Below are positions 15,003-18,971 of a stretch of 18,971 bases of DNA, piece after piece; positions within the stretch are counted from its first letter, which is position 1, and each line of letters begins with the position of its first letter. The position numbers and the translations under genes are program-made. Source of the DNA: DATIHQ01 sp035480535 (lineage in GTDB: Bacteria; Chlamydiota; Chlamydiia; Chlamydiales; SM23-39); contig DATIHQ010000056.1 of assembly GCA_035480535.1 (NCBI GenBank), forward strand, positions 1 through 18,971, given 5' to 3'. Under the pieces are notes generated by a model. That model made no database searches. It saw only the letters and a program-made list of their open reading frames with translations, and was not told the DNA's origin.

Positions 15003-15917
15003 ATGCGAAATAGAACAAGTCTCACTCTTTTGTTGTGCCTCTTCCTTTTCCAACAGCTCGAGGCAAAAGTGCGAATCATAGTTCCGGTCTTCAATCGGCC
15101 CGATTTTATAGAGCTTCAATACAAGGGATTAAAGAAGTTTTTGAAAGATGATTTTGAGTTGATGCTCTTTAATGACGCCAATCGAGATGAGATGCGGCAA
15201 GAAATAGAGCAGGTTTGTGGAAATCTTGGCATTATGTGTGTCAGAGTTCCTCAAGAATTGCATAATCCAGATCCCAAGGCCCCTGAGGGGTCTGCCAGCT
15301 ATCGGCATGGGGAAGTTCTCCAATTTGCCTATAACAATTTCGGGGTTCATCATGATGACATTGTCTGCACAATGGATTCCGATATGTTCATGATTCGCGA
15401 ATTTAGTATCCGCGATTATTTGGGCGATTACGATCTCAATGCTTATTATGGTTGGGCTTTTACGACTCATTTTCTAGTTTTGAATATACCTAAGTTAAAA
15501 GATCCAGAGACGATCAGTTTTCGGTGCAGAGTTTCTCCGGATGGCGATTTCAAGGATGTGGGACATGATGGCTATGTATATATCGAGGCACATAAGCCCG
15601 AATTAAAAGTGAAGCAGGTGGATATTTTGTGGGGTATCCATAGAGATCTCCATATAGACAGAAAAACCAGGGTCATTTCGCAATTATTAGAAAAAGGTTA
15701 TACGATGGCGGAGGCCAATTTGGTGAAAGCAATCTTTGATGCAACAAATGCGGCTGCAAGACAGGGCATTGGTTCGGGCGATTGCGACATCGGTTTTTAT
15801 GAAGGGAATATCTTCTTAGACTATAAACATGGTTCCCTCTGGACAAATCCCAATCCTATGATGGAAGAGACGAAAAACAGGATTGTCAAACAATTTTTGC
15901 ATACATTATTAGATTAG
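15003..15917 (+). CDS. GT-A-fold glycosyltransferase with signal peptide (paralogue 2)
   Basis: This is a 304-aa protein. ATG 15003 is set by AAGGAG 6 nt upstream and begins a normal leader (MRNRTSLTLLLCLFLFQQLEA); an upstream in-frame ATG at 14964 would add a charged extension ahead of it. KVRIIVPVFNRPDF (22-35) opens the GT-A domain. FNDAN, GSASYRHGEVLQFAY (97-110) and the DSD metal site (125-127, in CTMDSDMFM) follow. The C-terminal CDIGFYEGNIFLDYKHGSLW matches the paralogue at 9003. The two proteins differ most in the middle (about residues 145-235), where acceptor specificity usually lies. It is a single-gene unit, convergent with the fucosyltransferase-like gene and only 1 bp from its stop. 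Confidence 0.82.
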   Translation: MRNRTSLTLLLCLFLFQQLEAKVRIIVPVFNRPDFIELQYKGLKKFLKDDFELMLFNDANRDEMRQEIEQVCGNLGIMCVRVPQELHNPDPKAPEGSASYRHGEVLQFAYNNFGVHHDDIVCTMDSDMFMIREFSIRDYLGDYDLNAYYGWAFTTHFLVLNIPKLKDPETISFRCRVSPDGDFKDVGHDGYVYIEAHKPELKVKQVDILWGIHRDLHIDRKTRVISQLLEKGYTMAEANLVKAIFDATNAAARQGIGSGDCDIGFYEGNIFLDYKHGSLWTNPNPMMEETKNRIVKQFLHTLLD

Positions 15918-15918
15918 T

Positions 15919-16896
15919 TCATCGCATGTCCTTTAAGGTGATGTCGAGTTGATAGGGAAACCAGGATGATTTCCGGGTGACGAGCTGCACTCGATCGATG
16001 TGAGAGTTGGGATGAACGCCGATGGCGCGGATGGGGAATATCACCATGTCGTAATCGCCGACGCGGGCAGCCATCATTGAGAAGTTTGACTGCGTCGCAA
16101 TGAGAACATTGAACTTCTGCATGGCGAAAAAGTCTTCAACGGCATGTTGCGTATCGGGCTGCTCCAGAACACGCGTGTTGAAAATGATGTCTTCGCCTCT
16201 GAAGCTATTGCGAAATTCCTCTAGGAGAGCGAGCGGCTCTTTCGTGTCGCTAAAGAGGAAAACATGCATCGGTCTTCGTCGATTATACTCATAGACGCGC
16301 CGGATCTGCCTCTTATGATAGTCCGTATTCGTATGCTTTAGGGGAAAGGCAAGAGTTGAGGTGTCTACAGTATCTCCCCCGCTTAATGTGCGCACATGGG
16401 CAGCGACATTGAGGCGCCCCTCAACAGTTAGATCGGGAATCGGGATATTGGGAGCGGTAGAGGCGTGGAGATAGTTGAAAAATTCTCGGTCTTGCCACCA
16501 CGGAACATTGAAGAGAACCGATCGGGAAGAATCTTTGTCCCATTCTGTGATTTCAGTAGGGTGATAATCGAGAATGAAGAGAGTAGGAGGCGTATTGGGG
16601 TTTTGAATTCTGCGGAAGAATTCCAATAATTCATCGCCCGATCGAATGGTGTATTGAAAATGGAAAGAACGAAATTTCTCTTCATACGATTCCGCTTGAT
16701 AGTCAATTTTCATCTGATCGCTGTAACGGAAAGGGCGATGTAAAAAGGGAACTTGGGTGATGTAAGTTAAATAGCGGGCTTGGGAATAGGCGAGGAGGCG
16801 GTCTCCAAGGCGATCGCCCCCTTCATAGGTGATGGCGTGAGCCGCATGGAGAAGGGTGTTGAGAAAGAGAAAGAAGAGAAAAATGAGTTGTTTCAT
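15919..16896 (-). CDS. Fucosyltransferase-like GT-B protein with signal peptide
   Basis: This is a 325-aa protein. ATG 16896 follows GGAG with a 9-nt gap; a TTG five codons earlier is rejected. The leader MKQLIFLFFLFLNTLLHAAHA precedes YEGGDRLGDRLLAYSQARYL (24-43), which resembles the N-terminal GG-x-GN-x-L-x-x-Y-A-x-A loop of GT11 and related fucosyltransferases. AAHVRTLSGGD (165-175) stands where the family has H-V-R-R-G-D. EDFFAMQKFNVLIATQSNFSMM (254-275) resembles the D-x-x-x-M-S-x-x-x-x-x-I-x-S-x-S-S-F-S-x-W motif. Enzymes of this group use GDP-L-fucose, and some accept GDP-L-galactose, which fits the locus epimerase. The RGD triad is altered (RTLSGGD), so activity is not certain. It is the last gene of its operon, 1 bp after the previous stop. 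Confidence 0.6.
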   Translation of the reverse strand: MKQLIFLFFLFLNTLLHAAHAITYEGGDRLGDRLLAYSQARYLTYITQVPFLHRPFRYSDQMKIDYQAESYEEKFRSFHFQYTIRSGDELLEFFRRIQNPNTPPTLFILDYHPTEITEWDKDSSRSVLFNVPWWQDREFFNYLHASTAPNIPIPDLTVEGRLNVAAHVRTLSGGDTVDTSTLAFPLKHTNTDYHKRQIRRVYEYNRRRPMHVFLFSDTKEPLALLEEFRNSFRGEDIIFNTRVLEQPDTQHAVEDFFAMQKFNVLIATQSNFSMMAARVGDYDMVIFPIRAIGVHPNSHIDRVQLVTRKSSWFPYQLDITLKDMR

Positions 16897-16897
16897 A

Positions 16898-17599
16898 TTA
16901 TTTATCTCCAATGCGTTTTAGAACTGTAAATCCATGGCAGTTGAGGCGGCGCTCTTGCAGTTTCCATTCGGGATGCCCGACTAAAAAATCGACCACGGCT
17001 GGCCAGGTTCCTTTTTTATTTCGGTCGTAGGAAGCTGGATATTCGGAATAATTGCCCTGATAGTCTAGATCGTTGCGATCCCCCCAGGGTTCGCTCGTGT
17101 CGTGAATCGCGATGTATTTGCCTACTTTGGGAGAAAAGGTTTCGAGTTCATAGGTCAGATGGCAATAAGTATGGAGAGAATCGATGAAGAGAAGATCGAC
17201 AGGATCGAGATCGATATAGAGATCATTTTCCATCTGGAATAAGACCTCAATCCCCTGCTCTGTTGCAAACTTTCTTGCGAGATCAAAATTACAGACCGTG
17301 GGCTCTAAAATATCAACGCCCATGTAGCGGCGATGAGGGGATGAACTTTCCGATAAGCCCTTTAAAAGGCCCCAGGTGGAGATGACGCCTCCAACTCCAA
17401 TTTCCACTACTGTCTGACATTCTTTTGCAAGCTGTCTTAAGAGGGACATATGTTCGCCGATATCGCATTGTCGGGCAGGCAAACCGGCATAATAAGTATA
17501 GATCTTATCCAGCGTTGGATTGGGAACTTTCTCGGAGATTTCCCAATCATAGGCTTCTATAGAGCCGATGAATGCAACTAGAATACATATCCATTTCAT
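16898..17599 (-). CDS. Class I SAM-dependent methyltransferase with signal peptide (Methyltransf_24-like)
   Basis: This is a 233-aa protein with leader MKWICILVAFIGSIEA. SAM motif I VVEIGVGGVISTWGLLKGL (64-82) and the acidic YMGVDILEP (92-100) are followed by DLLFIDSLHTYCHLTYELE (135-153). That stretch matches the D-x-x-H-x-Y-x-x-x-x-x-x-L pattern of sugar O-methyltransferases, as in the genes at 4669 and 5419. YIAIHDTSEP (162-171) provides the H-D pair of the next strand. The C-terminus (GHPEWKLQERRLNCHGFTVLKR) is a normal last strand pair. It is coupled by ATGA to the gene before, and its stop is 1 bp from the next ATG, so it is translated with both. Confidence 0.82.
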   Translation of the reverse strand: MKWICILVAFIGSIEAYDWEISEKVPNPTLDKIYTYYAGLPARQCDIGEHMSLLRQLAKECQTVVEIGVGGVISTWGLLKGLSESSSPHRRYMGVDILEPTVCNFDLARKFATEQGIEVLFQMENDLYIDLDPVDLLFIDSLHTYCHLTYELETFSPKVGKYIAIHDTSEPWGDRNDLDYQGNYSEYPASYDRNKKGTWPAVVDFLVGHPEWKLQERRLNCHGFTVLKRIGDK

Positions 17600-18573
17600 G
17601 AATTGCTCCGTAAAGAGGAAAAAAGGGAGATCTTCCCTTTATTTGTGATGTGTAGGTTGTTGATGCGAACCCGTTTTCCCTTGTAGTTGAGGATGGGAAT
17701 CTTCCGCCCTTGGGAGTCGAGTTCCCATTCGTAGGTAAAATGGGAGGCGTCGAACATGCAGTTGGCGTTGACTTGGCCGGGTTCGTGATAGTCATGGAAT
17801 CTCGGATCCCAGCCTGCGAGATAGACGCCGATGGCTGCGGCGTCGAAGAGGGATTGAAAGTGCTCGAAGTGGCGGGTGTATTGCTTCGGATTCGAGGCCT
17901 TTTTGAAGAAAAAGGGGCGGGTTTGGTTTTGGATGTATTCGGGGAGGGTGATGGGGAGAAAATCGATGTGGATGCCTTGGTATTTGTTCTTGAACTTGGC
18001 GAGGGTGTCCATGTCGGTTTGCCCTTCTTCAATGCGGCGGGGGAAAAAGTTCGCGAGGAGTTCCATGGGCTGGGAATTGGCAATGTAGAGAAATCCAGGA
18101 ACGCAGCGATCGTCTTTTTCAAAGGTGGCGGCAATCATGTTTGGATAGTGGGTTTGAAAAGTGGGGAGCATCGCTTCGAGATCGGCATAGAGCATGACGT
18201 CGTTCTCTAGGTGGAAGATGTCGGTCAATTGGTGGGCGCGGATGAGGGAATCGAGATAAAAGAAGCGCTCCGAGGTCCAGATCCAAAAGCCAGCGCCGCC
18301 TTGGAGATGGTTTGCGCAATTTTGGAATTCTTGGTGAGCTGGGGAAAGGGGGAGCGATTCGCAGGGGACATGAATAATATTTAGGGAGGCAAAGGGGTTG
18401 CTCTGAAGAGCGGCTTCATGGGCGATGAGATAGATGGGGCAATGGGGATTGAAGAGGCGCGCCTGCGCGACGGAATAGGAGAGATGTTCGGGGAGGGGTG
18501 AGGGGCCCACATGAATGAAGACGATGGAGAAGGCGTGCAAGGATAAAGAGAGGAGGAGGAAGAGGGTTTTCAT
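17596..18573 (-). CDS. Putative GT-A-like glycosyltransferase with signal peptide
   Basis: This is a 325-aa protein with leader MKTLFLLLSLSLHAFS directly before IVFIHVGPSPLPEHL, a first strand like that of GT-A enzymes that compare positions in a list. YLIAHEAAL (48-56) and GFWIWTSERFFYLDSLI (95-111) follow. IFHLENDVMLYADLEAML (119-136) resembles the D-x-D-bearing segment of such enzymes, though the motif is END rather than DxD. Later landmarks are GFLYIAN and DAAAIGVYLAGWDPR, which may line the acceptor site. It resembles uncharacterised hypothetical proteins of bacterial glycan loci. The coding strand is C-rich (about 58% GC in line 18481-18540). It is coupled by ATGA on both sides. Confidence 0.65.
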   Translation of the reverse strand: MKTLFLLLSLSLHAFSIVFIHVGPSPLPEHLSYSVAQARLFNPHCPIYLIAHEAALQSNPFASLNIIHVPCESLPLSPAHQEFQNCANHLQGGAGFWIWTSERFFYLDSLIRAHQLTDIFHLENDVMLYADLEAMLPTFQTHYPNMIAATFEKDDRCVPGFLYIANSQPMELLANFFPRRIEEGQTDMDTLAKFKNKYQGIHIDFLPITLPEYIQNQTRPFFFKKASNPKQYTRHFEHFQSLFDAAAIGVYLAGWDPRFHDYHEPGQVNANCMFDASHFTYEWELDSQGRKIPILNYKGKRVRINNLHITNKGKISLFSSLRSNS

Positions 18574-18971
18574 TTGTATGCGTTAATTTGGTTTAGGTAG
18601 TAGTCAATATAGAGTCTTTCCCAGGAGTAGTTTTTTTGGCTAAGCTCTTCATATTTTCGGTTGAGGAATTCCTGGGTCACCTCGCGCCAATCTTTGACGA
18701 TGACGATGGGCAGATTTTCGTAGAGCGAGTCGAGAGAGGAGCTTTTCACAATTGGATAGGAGCCGGCGTAGAGCGCTTCCCAGAGACGGTGGGTGTCGAG
18801 GCCGTTGCCACGGGGGCTGAGTATGAATTTAGAGGTGGCGAGATCGGTGATGAAGTCGGGATAGGATTTTCGGCGCGCTGTGTAGGTGAAGGGAGTGCGG
18901 GCAAAGAGAGAGAGAACTTGGGAGCGCTCGGAAGGAAATGTGTCTTTGTTGAAGTTGCAGTAGAGAAGATG
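18570..18971 (-). CDS. GT47/exostosin-like glycosyltransferase, partial (5' end beyond right edge)
   Basis: Only the last 133 codons are in the window. The frame ends at TGA 18572-18570, overlapping the next ATG as ATGA. LYCNFNKDT opens the visible part. The nucleotide-sugar binding loop FILSPRGNGLDTHRLWEALY is followed by a GSYPIVK segment, and then come DSLYENLPIVIVKDW and the EFLNRKY tail. This is a close paralogue of residues 160-290 of the 695-aa protein at 12803-14890, including the tail that ends in DYYLNQI. Here the protein stops after the exostosin-like domain, so it has no GT2 or TPR part. Whether it also has an export leader cannot be seen. Confidence 0.82.
   Translation of the reverse strand, partial: HLLYCNFNKDTFPSERSQVLSLFARTPFTYTARRKSYPDFITDLATSKFILSPRGNGLDTHRLWEALYAGSYPIVKSSSLDSLYENLPIVIVKDWREVTQEFLNRKYEELSQKNYSWERLYIDYYLNQINAYK

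Noticed and set aside
17547..18134. 195-codon Ser/Pro/Thr-rich minus-strand frame and a 166-codon Gly/Val-rich plus-strand frame at 17710-18210
   Set aside because: Both are out-of-frame shadows of the C-rich coding strand of the 17596-18573 gene; the biased composition follows from its codon usage.

Overview
The window is bacterial DNA. Genes are packed tightly, with ATGA or stop/start overlaps and recognisable Shine-Dalgarno sequences, and there are no introns. Almost every product has a Sec-type N-terminal leader, which suggests a Gram-negative (diderm) cell. Taxonomy cannot be fixed from the sequence. A host-associated diderm, for example an environmental chlamydia, would fit, but that is a weak inference. 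There are no rRNA, tRNA, phage, transposase or CRISPR features. Twenty protein genes fill nearly all of the window. No gene-free stretch exceeds 300 bases; the longest, 8137-8385, holds a structured inverted-repeat element.

Layout: (1) 1-1556 (-), the 5' two thirds of a secreted GH95 alpha-L-fucosidase/L-galactosidase, running off the left edge. (2) 1694-3873 (+), a two-gene operon: GDP-mannose 3,5-epimerase and a UDP-Glc/GDP-Man-type dehydrogenase. (3) 5343-3870 (-), a class I methyltransferase and an FkbM methyltransferase. (4) 5419-6543 (+), a two-domain protein with a C-terminal methyltransferase. (5) 8136-6479 (-), a NanM-type sugar O-methyltransferase and a second FkbM-like methyltransferase. 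(6) 8145-8339, a 195-bp element with 17-bp terminal inverted repeats and internal hairpins. (7) 8386-9908 (+), a small methyltransferase and a GT-A glycosyltransferase. (8) 14890-9897 (-), a five-gene operon: a GT47-like/GT2/TPR fusion, an exostosin-like GT, a degenerate methyltransferase paralogue, a small putative GT and a third FkbM methyltransferase. (9) 15003-15917 (+), a paralogue of the GT at 9003. (10) 18971-15919 (-), a GT47-like gene (partial), a GT-A-like gene, a methyltransferase and a fucosyltransferase-like protein.

Taken together this is a glycan synthesis and modification locus. Nucleotide-sugar conversion (GDP-L-galactose by GME, a uronic-acid sugar nucleotide by the dehydrogenase), six to seven glycosyltransferase domains and nine methyltransferase-type proteins would build a heavily O-methylated, probably L-galactose- or fucose-containing glycan. 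GH95 would trim or scavenge it.

The striking property is that all 19 genes whose 5' end is visible encode a hydrophobic export leader. This includes enzymes of families that are normally cytosolic and need GDP-mannose, NAD+ or S-adenosylmethionine. In several, the leader is fused directly in front of the first strand of a complete Rossmann or GT-A domain. A whole glycan pathway addressed out of the cytoplasm is, to my knowledge, not a described arrangement and is the main candidate for a new system.
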